Positions 46,627 through 59,465 of a stretch of DNA of 64,000 nt are shown one piece after another (position 1 is the first letter of the stretch; every line of letters begins with the position of its first letter). The stretch lies in assembly GCA_963693315.1 (NCBI GenBank), contig OY856186.1, positions 131,343,930 through 131,407,929 on the forward strand, given 5' to 3'. The notes below the pieces were generated by a model. It did not search any database. It saw only the letters and a list, made by a program, of their open reading frames with translations, and had not been told where the DNA came from. A program made the position numbers and the translations under genes. The stretch is from Diogma glabrata. Its lineage: Eukaryota; Arthropoda; Insecta; Diptera; Cylindrotomidae.

Positions 46627-49600
46627 TTAAATTCTTACATCTTTGGCATGGAAAGTCCCAATGGGCTTACCATCCAAATTTGTACACTTGTACAACACAT
46701 TACCAACCCTGCTTGTTATTATGGCTGGTAGGAATTTTGGAGCCAGTTTGGCCGAAAACTTGTTAGCTGCATCACTTAGGTGATGTTGTCGTACCAAGAC
46801 TCGTTGTTGTATTTCAAATGTACGAGGTCGCGTCCGTAAATTATAATGTTGTTGGGACTTTGCGAAAGCTGTGTCCATATATTTCTTAATGCGAGCTCTG
46901 ACGATTGCTAATTGATCTGTATGATCCATGTCCATATCTATTGGTTCACCCAGACTATGTAAAGTTCGAAGAGTTGTGTAAGTCTTGCCATCTGATATAG
47001 GGTGTTGACCAAACAACACGTAGTATGGAGAATGAAGTGTTGTGCTATGTACTGCGGAACGCAGTGCAAAAGCTTTATCTCCCAGATGCGAATCCCACGT
47101 ATTATGCATACCTTTAATGTAAGATCTGATCGCAGCTAATATTGACCTATTCACCCTTTCCGAAGCGTTACTCTGAGGACTGTAGACTCCAGTTTTAATA
47201 TGAGAAATGTTGAATTCTGACAACAGTTTTTAAAAAGAATTACTTAGAAATTGTTTACCATTGTCGCTGTGAAGAAACTCTGGAACACCATATGTGAGAA
47301 AAACTTCATTTCTCAAAAATGTATTCACAGAAGGTGAAGTAGCATTTCTGAGTGGTTTAACTAATACAAATTTTGACAAATGATCAAGTACAATCAGAAG
47401 AACAGTATTACCAGATTTTGATCTGGGATACGGACCCAAAAAATCAATATATATACGCTGCCATGGTCTATCTGTTATAAATCGGGATTGCATTGGTGGA
47501 CGCAATATCTGATTTGTTGCCTTTGATTGTTTGCAGACATCACAAGATACGACATAGTCATGAACTTGAGATGCCATGCCCGGCCAGTAGTAGAGACGCC
47601 GAAGACCCACCAAGGTCTTCTTTACCCCTCCATGAGCAGCTATACAGTTGTCGTGATGTTCTTTGATCAATTTAGTAGTTAGAGGTTTCGGTATCCAAAG
47701 TTTCCACACAGGCAAATCGTTAGGTACTGCATCAGCTTTAGGTTCTATGCGCATGTATAGCTTACCATCCAATTGTTTCACCATTGGAAAATCCTGAGGA
47801 GACAATTGTACTTTGGCTATCATGTTTGTGTATTCATGGTGCAGATAACATTCATCATCTGATTTAATAGTGTCGTCAGTATGAGCAAGCGCTTCAGCAA
47901 ATTCTTCAGACGTGTCGTCATATATACGAGACAGAGCATCAGGTACTACGTTTTGGGTCCCTTTACTATGTACAATAGAAAAATCCATATGTTAAAGCTT
48001 TAAACTCCATCTAGCTAACCGACCACTCAAATCTTTTTGTGACATCAACCACTTTAGACTTGAATGATCGGTCACAATTGTAAATTTATGACCCTCCACG
48101 TAGGCTCTGAATTTCTTCACGCTGAGAATTGCTGCAAGAACTCAAGCTCAGACACTGAATAATTCCTTTGGGCTTTATTCAACTTTTTAGACATGAATGC
48201 TATCGGACACTCATGGCCTTCTTCATCCAGCTGATATAATACACTTCCTACACCCGTGATGCTTGCATCACATCTAATAAAGAATTCTTTTTCATAATTA
48301 GGATTTATTAAAACTGGGGCCACAGTCAAAAGATGTTTTAAATTGTTAAAGGCGGTTTGAGCTCCATCAGTCCATACCAGTCGTTTAGATCCTTTTTTCA
48401 AAAGATCTGTAATAGGTGAAACAACGCTAGCGTAGTTTGGTATAAATCGTTGATACCACCCTGCCATACCTAATAACCGACGAATCTGTTTAACAGTTGT
48501 TGGAGCTGGATATTCCTCAATAGCTCGTGCTTTTTCTGGATCCGTTTTCAATCCACCTTCGCCAACCAAAAAGCCCAAATACTTTACTTCTCGCAGCACG
48601 AACTTACTTTTCTGCAGATTGATGGTTAGACCTGCATTTGATAAAAGAGTAGAGACTATAGACAGTAGTTCCATATGTTCCTCGAATGTTGAGGACACTA
48701 CCAGTAGGTCGTCTAAATAGACGAAGACACTTTCATGATACTTGTGAGGTATCATTTTATGCATCAGCCGACACATTGTCTGGGGAGCATTGCACAAACC
48801 AAAAGGCATAACCTTAAATTGGTACAATGGTCGTTCAGGCACTGTGAAGGCTGTTTTATCTCGAGATGTTTCTGACAAAGGAATTTGCCAGAACGCATCT
48901 TTGAGATCAATACTGCTTATGTATCTCGTACTATTTAGACGTCCTAACAAGCCATCGATTAATGGAAGTGGGTATGCATCCTTTTTGGTCAGTGCGTTGA
49001 CACGTCTTGAATCTAAACATAAACGATTCTTCCCAGACGATTTTTGTATTAACACCACTGGCGAGCACCAAGAACTGTCAGAACTCTCTTCGATCACCCC
49101 TAATTGAAGCATCCGGTCTAGTTCAGCATAAATCTTTTGTTGGACTGCCGGCGATGTGGGGTAATGCCTCTGTTTCACAGGTGCACTATCCCCAACATCG
49201 ATGACATGTTCAACCAAAGATGTTTTGCCGAGACCTAATACCTCAAAAGAAGGGAAAGAATCCTTGACGTTCTCCAGTTCTTGTAGCTGGTCAGGGTTTA
49301 AATCGTGTTTTAGGTTATTATTAGATTCAATCGGTGTCAATTCACTGACAAATGAAGGAGTGATACCAAATTCCCTCCAGAAATCGATGCCCAGGTAGAG
49401 TTCCTCATGCAAACTTGGAACAACATGAAAACGAAAAATTTTCGATAAGCCATTGAAATTTATAGAAGCGTCTACATAACCCAGGATATGATTACGGGTA
49501 CCATCTGCTGTACGGATGGCAGAAAACATTTTGTGATAGGTTATGCCGGCGTTTCTTAATAATTCTAGGGAATTTCTTCCCAGAATACTGATAGAGGCTC

Positions 49601-49811
49601 CACTATCTAAAAGTCCATAAACTTTTTTATTAAAAATGTTTATATAAAGGTGTGGTCTAGGATCATTTTCCCGATAAATGATCGAAGAGACACACGCTTT
49701 ATTGAGAAGTTTTCTTTTTCTAAAGTAAATGCGCGAGCGTTCAATACGCTTAAGAGATTTGTGTTTCTGACGTATCAGTAATGGTGTTGAAGTTTGAACA
49801 GATTTACTTAT
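46627..49811 (-). pseudogene. Gypsy pol: protease, RT, RNase H, integrase; three lesions
   Basis: Pol opens in the -1 frame at the gag stop. The protease motif LLDSGASISILG lies near 49590, just upstream of the main frame (48117-49529), followed by LGIDFWREFG. The RT shows LCLDSRRVN, SSIDLKDAFWQIPL, MPFGLCNAPQ, the YLDD active site and KYLGFLVG, and RNase H begins at RCDASITGVGSVLYQ. A one-base loss near 48140 shifts the frame inside RNase H and a stop follows at 47992-47994. The integrase (47230-47988, then 46627-47223) has the HHCC finger (HHDNCIAAHGG ... CDVC), catalytic DFLGPY and SDNGKQF, a stop at 47230-47232, then the ASERVNR segment with the catalytic Glu. These breaks prevent a full Pol. 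Confidence 0.88.
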
Positions 49812-51580
49812 TTTTGGTACTGTGGTGGCGAAAGATCTTCTTCTTCGGTGGTGGTTGACGCATCTCTCAGATGACCTCGCGGACTCGAAGATGGGTTTGG
49901 GGGCACAGTTCGCGAATTCTGTACTCCCGCCCGAGAGTTTAAATGAAGCGGTGGATGACAGTTAGTACATCGTGGAGAGATGGTATCAGCCTTACCACAT
50001 CGGTAGCAGTACGGCTTTTGAGGACAGTTGTATATTGAATGACCAATATCTTTACACCTGCTGCAAATTTGATGTTCAGTTCTAGGTGGCGGTGGTGGTA
50101 GTATTGACCTATTAGCATTCGTAGGTCTAGCTAGTATTCTTGGTGGTGCGTTGTATGCATCTACATATGTTGGGTAGTTTGCTGGAACCATTTGATGAAT
50201 TGAAGGACCTGTAACGTAGTTTGTTGGACCTGGTTGATAATTAGATGGACCTGTTTCATCTTCATCTGAAGGCGTGACTTCACTGATCCGGTATTGAACA
50301 GCTGTTCTTGTTGGTGGTAACAGAGGTTGCCCACCTGTCCTTGACGCTGCGGGTGATGATGCCCAAAATTTTTCAAATTTTTGGCACATCACACGCAGGT
50401 CTTCAAGTGATGCAAACTCGGCTATCATTGTTGCGCTTCTTAATTCTGCAGACAAACCGTCTCGAACTATCTCTATTAGTTCCCGTGGATTATAAGGCCG
50501 GATCAGTCTACTATTTAAATTGTTCATACCAATTATGTAGTCATAGACACTCTCTTTATGTTTTTGTCTACGGCTCAGCAGTACTTTCAAAACCGTCTTA
50601 TCATCTGTAAGCGTACCAAACGTGTTAACTAATGCTTCTCTCAATATGGGATAGGTCACCACTCGATACTCATATGTTAGATTTATGTAATGTTTTTCAG
50701 CGGCTCCACGGAGATATCGGGGAACGATTGACTTTAAATCGTCAAAGGTCACCCGATCCCTTCGTGCAGTCACCTCAACCAAATGAAAGAATTCATGAGC
50801 ATCGGGTGAGGACCCGTCACCAGAGAAGTAGGGGAGCCAATTCGTATAGAATTGTCTCAAATACCTGTGTGGTTGGTACCCTTCATGCGGTTGTACGTAT
50901 GCTGGTACTGCAGAGACCCTAGCTGATCGGTATGGAGGTGGAGCTATTCTGATGTCATTGAATAGCTCTTCCAGTGGTATTGCTGGTCCAAGCTGTTCCT
51001 GCTGTACCTCATTGGCTGGTTGTGGAAGACGTTGTCTTCGTTGACGGCCCGTCATATTATCAATCAGGTCACCTAGTGGTTCCATATGATTTGGAGTTGA
51101 TCTCGCGAATACACCTTGGAATGATTCGTCAAGATTTGCAGGTGCTGGTACATCTTTTCTTAAGACCCCTCCTTCTGGTCCCATTATCAGTGCAGTGATG
51201 GTCCTGAAAGTTTCAGACAATGACCTGGCTGCGTATTCGGTAGCATCCTTTAACTCTTCCATGTTTCTTATGCGGTTATTTCGGTCCACGTAATGGGTAA
51301 TACGATTTAACAATCCTTTTAGTGTGTTTGGTGGCAGTGGAGCCACTAAACTCCTTACTTCCCGAGCCAAAAACAGTGCTGCTGCGAGAATCAATTCACT
51401 TTCTTCCTTCGTATTAGCTGCGTGTGTTTGTATTATTGGTGCTGTTGCACTCCTCGCAGCATCACTTAACTGTTGTATCCACCCTTCGCTGTTGTATTGG
51501 ATGTCCCAAAGGAAGCACTCGACCCACAACTCGCACAACTCGAGACCGTAAAACGGATGGTCTATCGGCACCTCTGACAT
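49808..51580 (-). CDS. Gypsy Gag polyprotein, intact
   Basis: A 590-residue frame starting at ATG 51578-51580. The first ~200 residues are unassigned. Residues ~245-390 form a capsid-like retrotransposon Gag domain: YFSGDGSSPDAHEFF, SIVPRYLRGAAEKHY, VLLSRRQKHKESVYDYI. Near the C end a CCHC knuckle (CSRCKDIGHSIYNC) is followed by CYRCGKADTISPRC and another C-x2-C, the second group lacking a standard His. Gag packages the genomic RNA into particles. The frame ends at TAA 49808-49810, just after a CAAAAATAA run where pol opens in the -1 frame, so a -1 slip is the likely way pol is made. It is free of stops, unlike pol. Confidence 0.88.
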   Translation of the reverse strand: MSEVPIDHPFYGLELCELWVECFLWDIQYNSEGWIQQLSDAARSATAPIIQTHAANTKEESELILAAALFLAREVRSLVAPLPPNTLKGLLNRITHYVDRNNRIRNMEELKDATEYAARSLSETFRTITALIMGPEGGVLRKDVPAPANLDESFQGVFARSTPNHMEPLGDLIDNMTGRQRRQRLPQPANEVQQEQLGPAIPLEELFNDIRIAPPPYRSARVSAVPAYVQPHEGYQPHRYLRQFYTNWLPYFSGDGSSPDAHEFFHLVEVTARRDRVTFDDLKSIVPRYLRGAAEKHYINLTYEYRVVTYPILREALVNTFGTLTDDKTVLKVLLSRRQKHKESVYDYIIGMNNLNSRLIRPYNPRELIEIVRDGLSAELRSATMIAEFASLEDLRVMCQKFEKFWASSPAASRTGGQPLLPPTRTAVQYRISEVTPSDEDETGPSNYQPGPTNYVTGPSIHQMVPANYPTYVDAYNAPPRILARPTNANRSILPPPPPRTEHQICSRCKDIGHSIYNCPQKPYCYRCGKADTISPRCTNCHPPLHLNSRAGVQNSRTVPPNPSSSPRGHLRDASTTTEEEDLSPPQYQK

Positions 51581-53433
<1,853 letters not shown>

Positions 53434-53451
53434 GTCCCTGTTTCGGCGCCA
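53434..53451 (-). promoter_or_regulatory. Primer-binding site, Lys-tRNA type
   Basis: The minus strand reads TGGCGCCGAAACAGGGAC, close to the classical tRNA-Lys primer site of retroviruses and long-LTR elements. It should directly follow the 5' LTR, yet the 1.58-kb direct repeat ends 174 bp away, at 53626. Confidence 0.75.
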
Positions 53452-53625
53452 AAATTTATAATAACTGGATCTGGGATCCAGTTATTATCCGAGATATTAT
53501 TAACAACACAAAAAAAACCAACATGGTCTTCGACCATGAAAAATCTCTAATATAAAAAGCTACTTTACAAGACCATTTTGGTCTTAGTACAGTCCATCAG
53601 AAAAGGGTTTAAATAATTTTAGTAC
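53452..53625. other. 174 bp between primer site and right direct repeat, with a palindrome
   Basis: Present only at the right end. Includes ATAATAACTGGATC-tgg-GATCCAGTTATTAT (53458-53488), a perfect 14-bp-armed hairpin, and CATGGTCTTCGACCATG. It is either the true end of the 5' LTR, lost from the 3' LTR, or a later insertion. Confidence 0.6.
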
Positions 53626-55219
53626 TATTATATATAAAAATAAAATCTAACCTTAATACTATACTCAATTGCTGACTTCAAGGTTGTAAGAAAATCTTCC
53701 AAAAAGATACGTGAGGTAAAAGCAATACTGCTAATATGTTGAATTTTGCTAGTTTTGTTTTATATTTTGCGTTGGTTTTGGTCGTAAGTTGATTATGACA
53801 AATTTGATGAAATTTTATTTTAAGCTCTAAACCAAGCTTTGGTTGTTCCAGACCCCTTTTTTTGTATATATTTGTTCCCAAACGGATTTAATTTACTTAG
53901 GAACATTCCTTGTGTCTAGACAAACTCGGTGAATTACGATGAGGGAAAAAAAACGGATTCATCGGTCATCATATTATATAACGGCTTCTTTCAGTTACAC
54001 CAATATGATCACACCAAACATTTAACTGCACTGATACATATATATTTCTTTTTGTAAATTTTTTTTTTTATTTAAAATCAAAATTTCTTCCTTTTTTTTA
54101 TAAAAATTGGTTCAAATTTACATATAAAACACAAAACTTTATTCTCTCTAATCGTGAAGAAATTTATTCTATTTCAATAAACTAAACAATAAAATATTTT
54201 TTTTTTGCCTTTTTTATACCCACAGGATATAATCACTCTACCACAATTCGTATAATTTTTTTTTTCTTTAATTTAATTATTATTTTTAACTCAACTACAT
54301 TTCTTTCAATGATAGTATAAAAACCCGAGCGCGATATTTTTCCCATCAAGTATTAACCACCAACTTATGGATTTTATATCAAAATCGTACTCGATATTAA
54401 TTCGTTTCCGATATCTTAGTCGAACTCAAAATTGATTTTAAAAATAAAATCATACTGACCAAAATTATGAAAAATGCTTTGTTTAAATAATCTAAACGAA
54501 TGGGAGCGAAGAAGATGACCATTCAAAAATTTTGTATATTTCTCTCTGCTGTTTTAGTTTCCCAAACAAAGGAATTTAATCGGTTTTTTAGCATGAGATC
54601 GCCAACCAATTATAAAAAAAAAGAAAGAAGGATCGACAACATATAATCCGGGTTTGTTTTGTTTTCAGTTATTAAAGATTATAGAGAGAACGAAATAACA
54701 ATAACCACGAAATGCAACAATTTATTAACAGTTTATTTAAACAGATGATGATGAGATTGTGTCTGATAGCATCAACAAAAAATGAAAAATGCAATCACAA
54801 CTACATGAGTTTTATCTTTTGTTTGATTAAAACAAAGTAAACTGTGAGATTGGTAGTTTTTTTTAATAGAAATTGATACTGAAGCAACACGACGTGTTGT
54901 TGTAGCAACGCGATTAATTGATGGTTTTGATAATGAAGCAGGTAATGTATTTTCGTTGTACTAAGTTGTTGTTTTATGTAGTTACGAATGTTAAACTTTA
55001 GGATTACCAAGTAGTGAGTTTATAAGGGAGTGAAGAAATAGAACAGTGTGGTGACTGAAGGGAATGTATCCTTGACTGATCGTTGATCGTTAAATCTCAC
55101 TACCAAGGCATACATTTCCTTCAGTCTACCAATACAGAACCTGCACTCGTTCTGGAGTGGGATGTAGACTCTCTTATAAATACTACTGGTTAGATAATTC
55201 CTCAGATTGCGGCATAACA
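53626..55219 (-). repeat. Right (5') terminal direct repeat of the gypsy element
   Basis: Nearly identical to 43896-45475. The extra TCGTATAATTTTTTTTTTCT-like bases near 54247 make it 14 bp longer. It is bounded on the right by AGTT and the start of the older gypsy-group fragment. Confidence 0.75.
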
Positions 55220-55540
55220 AGTTACTAAATAACATTATACATGAATATCAATAAATAAATAAATTGTGTATGAAATATTTATGTCAAACCAGTTATAGTG
55301 TATTATAGTGTATAATTCTTGTAAACTATCTTATAAACTATCTTATAATCTATAAATAAAATTACAATTTCCAATTAATAAATTATAAATTAATCCACTG
55401 AAACAGTAAGTTAAGTTGAATTGTGTTTATATCTAACGATACACTCTAAAATAAAATCATATTCATAAAAATAAAAAATATTAGAAAATAAGTCTCTGAA
55501 CTTTGATTATGTACTAAACACCGTAAGGCACAACATAATC
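55220..55540 (+). repeat. LTR of a second gypsy-group element
   Basis: Starts AGTTACTAAATAACATTATA and ends AACATAATC right before a TGGCGCAG primer site. AGTTA starts and LTRs of ~320 bp fit the gypsy/17.6 group. The 3' LTR is not in the window. Confidence 0.5.
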
Positions 55541-55556
55541 TGGCGCAGTTGATAGT
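55541..55556 (+). promoter_or_regulatory. Primer-binding site of the second element
   Basis: TGGCGCAGTTGATAGT is close to the primer site used by gypsy/17.6-group elements (Ser-tRNA type). It sets the orientation as plus and the LTR end at 55540. Confidence 0.55.
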
Positions 55557-55937
55557 TCTACGCAAACAGGACAGTCATTAAATTTCATATTTTAAACTTT
55601 GATTAAACATACTTTACTTAAACTTAACTTTAAAACAATGAAAGTAAACTGTAAGTTATTTGTGCTATTTGTCAGTCAGTGAGCACTTTAAATTAAAATT
55701 TAAATCAAAATCAAAAGTGCTAAAAAAAATTTTAAGTCCAGAAACCCTTACACAAGGTCGACAGGTGATATGTAAGAAGAACTCAATAAGGAAATAAATC
55801 AACAGGGCCAGCAACAAAAAATTTAGTAACTTTAATAGCAACCACAACTCCAACATCAACAACAACTTCAAAAACATCAGATTCAATATTATCAACATCA
55901 AAATTTGTTTCGAGCATAAGGATGAGGCAAGTTAAGT

Positions 55938-56580
55938 GTGAGTTACATTCATTTAGATTCTATTATTAGTTCAAAATTGATCAATAATAAAGAAGATGAA
56001 GATCAAAAAATATTTAGTAGTAATTTAGTGCCATATAAAATGGATAGTGAGAGTTATTTTTTAATTAATAAATATTTGGAAACTATACCAGCGTTAGGGT
56101 ATAAAGATCGAGGGGAAGTAGAATGATTTCTGAACGCGTGCGAATATGCTTCTAAAACATTGGGCTATATCGGGTTTTAATGGGAGGCATATGGATTCCT
56201 TACGCGATATTAAATTTAAATCTTTTGGCGAGTTGAAGGAGGTTGTAGAGAAAATTTTTCTTCTGTCTAAAACTACGTCAGAAGCTGTGGAACAGATAAA
56301 CTCATGCGAACGAAGGCCTTCAATGTCAATCTTCGAATTTTCACAAAAGCTCCAAAGGTTGGCAGTGGAAGCAGTTTCAGTTAACAGAACAGCGTACCCA
56401 GACAAAGACACAACGGTCCCCGAACTAGACATAAAAAAACTACAATTCGTTCTTTTAAATTTGAAATTAGGACAGCACAAGACAGTTTAAAAATGGTCAT
56501 GAATCAAACTATTGCAAAATTAACAGATACAGAAATTAGTTTGGAAGACTTTGAAAAAAAGGACTAACCGACGTTCACAT
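55938..56580 (+). pseudogene. Gag remnant of a gypsy/17.6-like element
   Basis: A first frame ends IPALGYKDRGEVE with a stop at 56124, followed in the same frame by FLNACEYASK. After another stop and a shift, the frame 56146-56490 carries KSFGELKEVVEKIF, EQINSCERRPSMSIFEFSQK and a helical tail. The order (short N-terminal region, NACEYA-like segment, EINSC-like segment) is that of Gag in the gypsy/17.6 group. Two stops and a frameshift make it dead, and no pol follows. 56581-56900 shows no feature beyond AT-rich remnants. Confidence 0.6.
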
Positions 56581-56924
56581 ACGAACGACTCATTAAATAT
56601 TATATTCTAAAAATAGAGGCATCAAACCAACAGTATGGTTTTAAGGGCTCTAACCCGAAGCAATAAAACAGTCTCTAACTTCAGGCCACATCACGAGGAT
56701 CAAAAACCAGAAGGTAGTTAATAGAAGAAATGGTTAAACAATTACAACAACTAAACTCATTTTTTAATTCACTAGATTTAGATATTGAACAATTTTGATT
56801 TATATATAAGAGATTCTGAGCACCTAAACTCAAGCAATTAAGTTATTTTTTGAATTTTTTCAATTCGAAAGTATATTTTGGAATCCCCTCAGAGAAAACC
56901 CTCATTTTTATCTTTTACGTGTTT

Positions 56925-57013
56925 CGGATTGGGATTCGAACTACCCTCGTCAGTGTCGTGGTTCGAATCCGTTTTGGCAGACACTCTATCCAACTAACCT
57001 ACAGAGGCGATGG
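56925..57013 (-). repeat. tRNA-derived SINE-like head
   Basis: On the minus strand GTTAGTTGGATAGAGTGTCT resembles an internal A box with D-arm, followed by GGATTCGAACC and AGTTCGAATCC, each of B-box type. The spacing is near that of a tRNA head, but a full cloverleaf does not form, so it is not a working tRNA gene. It adjoins the start of the minisatellite-carrying repeat. Confidence 0.45.
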
Positions 57014-57700
57014 TATTTCAAATATGAATATACGGAGGGGCCGAAATCTCACAGCTCTGAGATATCAAGACTTCGGTCTGGGTTAAGGATTTTGATATAG
57101 TTTTCGGCAAAAAACTTTTATGAGGACATGGTTTTAGTTTTGGGCAGCGATGTACATCAAACATAACTTTTTGTTAAAGTACAAGTTTTTTTTTAATCTC
57201 TGTTTAGAAATTTATTACAAAACTAACACGAAACATCAAAACGTTGCCGGAAAATTATAACAGATCATAATTTAGTGAAAAGATGATACACTCAGCAAAC
57301 TACTCAAAAACCCCTCCATTTAGCGTTTCGAGAAAATATTACAAAATCACAAATTCATATTTCTTTCAAAATTCCAAAAATATTGTAAAAATTAAATTAA
57401 ATCAAACTTTTTTCAAAATTCTAAAGATATTCCAAAAATTATTACAAAATCAAAAATTGAAACTTTTTTCAAAATTCCAAAAATTATAATAAAATCAAAA
57501 ATTTAAAATTTTTTCAAAATTCTAAAAATATTCCAAAAATTCTTACAAAATCAAATATTAAAACTTTTTCCAAAATTCTAAAAATATTTCAAAAATTATT
57601 ACAAAATCAAAAATACAATTTTTTTTTAAAATTCCAAAAATATTTCAAAAACTATAACAAATTCAAAAATGTCCATGTCCAATTTCATTTTAAATTACAT
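57014..57700 (+). repeat. Minisatellite-carrying repeat family, copy 3
   Basis: Same order as 24481-25490: CAAGACTTCGGTCTGGGTTA, GGGCAGCGATGTACATCAAA, CATCAAAACGTTGCCGG, then the ~35-bp minisatellite (57330-57660) and TCAAAAATGTCCATGTCCAA. The minisatellite is about half the length of copy 1. Confidence 0.7.
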
Positions 57701-57925
57701 TTACGTGATAAAAACAGCTACCCCAAAAAATTGGCTAAAAAAGTCAATGAAATAATTTTTTGACACGCTTGACATTACTTTTTTGTCAAACTTATGAGGC
57801 CATAATTCTCTATAATAATAATATATTTTCATGTTATACAAATTATTAATTTAATTTCTTTCCAAAAAATTGGGTAAAAAAATAAATAAAAATCTTTCTT
57901 TTGACACACTTGACAACATTTTTGC
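57701..57925 (+). repeat. Two copies of a CCAAAAAATTGG ... TTGACACRCTTGACA cassette
   Basis: CCAAAAAATTGGCTAAAAAA with TTTTTGACACGCTTGACATT (57730-57780) is repeated as CCAAAAAATTGGGTAAAAAA with TTTGACACACTTGACAACAT (57866-57920). The inverse of this pair lies at 34060-34310, so the cassette belongs to the minisatellite family. Confidence 0.65.
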
Positions 57926-57934
57926 AAATAATAA

Positions 57935-58260
57935 CTAAAAAAAAAAAACAAAAATATTATTCAAAAAAAAAAATAACCAAAAAAAAAATATTATTCAAAA
58001 AAAAAATATATTATTCAAAAGAAAAAAATATTAAACAAAAAAAAATAATATTATTCAAAAAAAAAATATTATTCAAAAAAAAAAATTATTATTCAAAAAG
58101 TATAAGAACGTATAATCGTCGATTTTTCAAAAAAATAAAAAAAATATTATCCAAAAAGAAAAAAAAAATATTATTCAAAAAAAATATTATTCAAAAAAAA
58201 AATATTATTCAAAAAAACAATATTAAATAAATAGAAAAAAATATTATTCAAAAAACTAAT
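57935..58260 (+). repeat. Low-complexity AATATTATTCAAAAAAAA tandem repeat
   Basis: About 14 units of roughly 17-22 bp built of ATATTATTCAAAAA with variable A runs. The Lys-rich frame is an artefact. From 58261 to 59465 the DNA is AT-rich without genes; TTACCATAYAGCATAARGTT is duplicated at 59202 and 59242. Confidence 0.8.
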
Positions 58261-59465
58261 AATTATTAATTAATTGCGATGCCCGTGCTTCCCAGATAAA
58301 GTGGTTGAAAGCTGTTTTTTGGAGTAAATTCTCCTATAGTTTTTTTTAATGTCATTTAATTTAACCTATTTGATTAGTAATATATAAAAAGTTTGCAAAA
58401 AAAAATGTAATAGTATCATTTTACAGCCAGCAAAAGCCATTAAGTAAATATCTCTAAAACTATAGATAAATTTACATATTAAATGTATGTTAAAATTAAA
58501 ACACATTTGACAGACAAATAATAATTAAATAATTTTTATAAATGTAGATGGCAAAAGATTACGGTTAGAAAAAAGTTAAAATTTTATTACAAAGATTTAA
58601 TTCAAATAATTCAATGTGTCACGAACAATTAGGTGAGCGTAAATATATTTGTTTATTGGATGTCACAATTGTCAATTACTTACTCCGAAACCATCGTACT
58701 CGTCATACAAAATAGGTACACTGGTTCATTGCTACTGGTTTAGCATCCTATTTCATGTGGACCTCTTAATTAATCATTTATCAATCCAGAAATTTTTCTG
58801 TTCTGAAGAGGGTTGTATTGCAATTTGCAAATATATTTTATCGATTGTCTGCAATACTTTACTACATTGATGCATAAACCGGTCGGTTAAAGAATACCAC
58901 CATTTTTAGTGAAAATTTTCGTTTAATGGGTTTTATCGCTTTATGGCCATCGTCTTATTTCGACATTCCTTCCCACAACTTAAAACAAAAATTGGAAAAA
59001 ATAATAATAGGACTAATTTCATTTGTAAATGCAGACTTATATATTATTATTTGCATAGATTTTATAGATCCCTTGCAATAACAATAATAGTTTTGAAAGT
59101 AATGGAGAAGCATATTTCACTCAATAAGTAAAACAAAGATAACTAAACGAATAATGTTTTATTATTATAGAATATGATTGATTTAGTAATTTAATCTTTA
59201 TTACCATATAGCATAAGGTTGATTTACTAATTTCGTCTTTATTACCATACAGCATAAAGGTTAAAATATAACTTCTGAAAGCGTGACGCGGTTTCTCGAT
59301 TAACACCCCATCAAAATATTTACAACGAGCGCAAAGAAGTATAACTTCAAAAAGAAGGGGTAAGAATTTCACTTTGAGCTCATGCATGTAATACTTAGGT
59401 CTTTCAGACCGAAGTCATTATTTAACTACTTTAAGTTGAGTTTTTTCTCATTAGGTATTTCTGTT

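Noticed and set aside
48790..51551. Plus-strand frames across the gypsy gag and pol
   Set aside because: Antisense shadows of well-recognised minus-strand Gag and Pol.
56925..57013. A functional tRNA gene
   Set aside because: A-box and B-box words are present but arms do not close into a cloverleaf with an anticodon stem.
57901..58230. 109-residue Lys-rich frame
   Set aside because: Low-complexity AATATTATTCAAAA repeat; not a gene.
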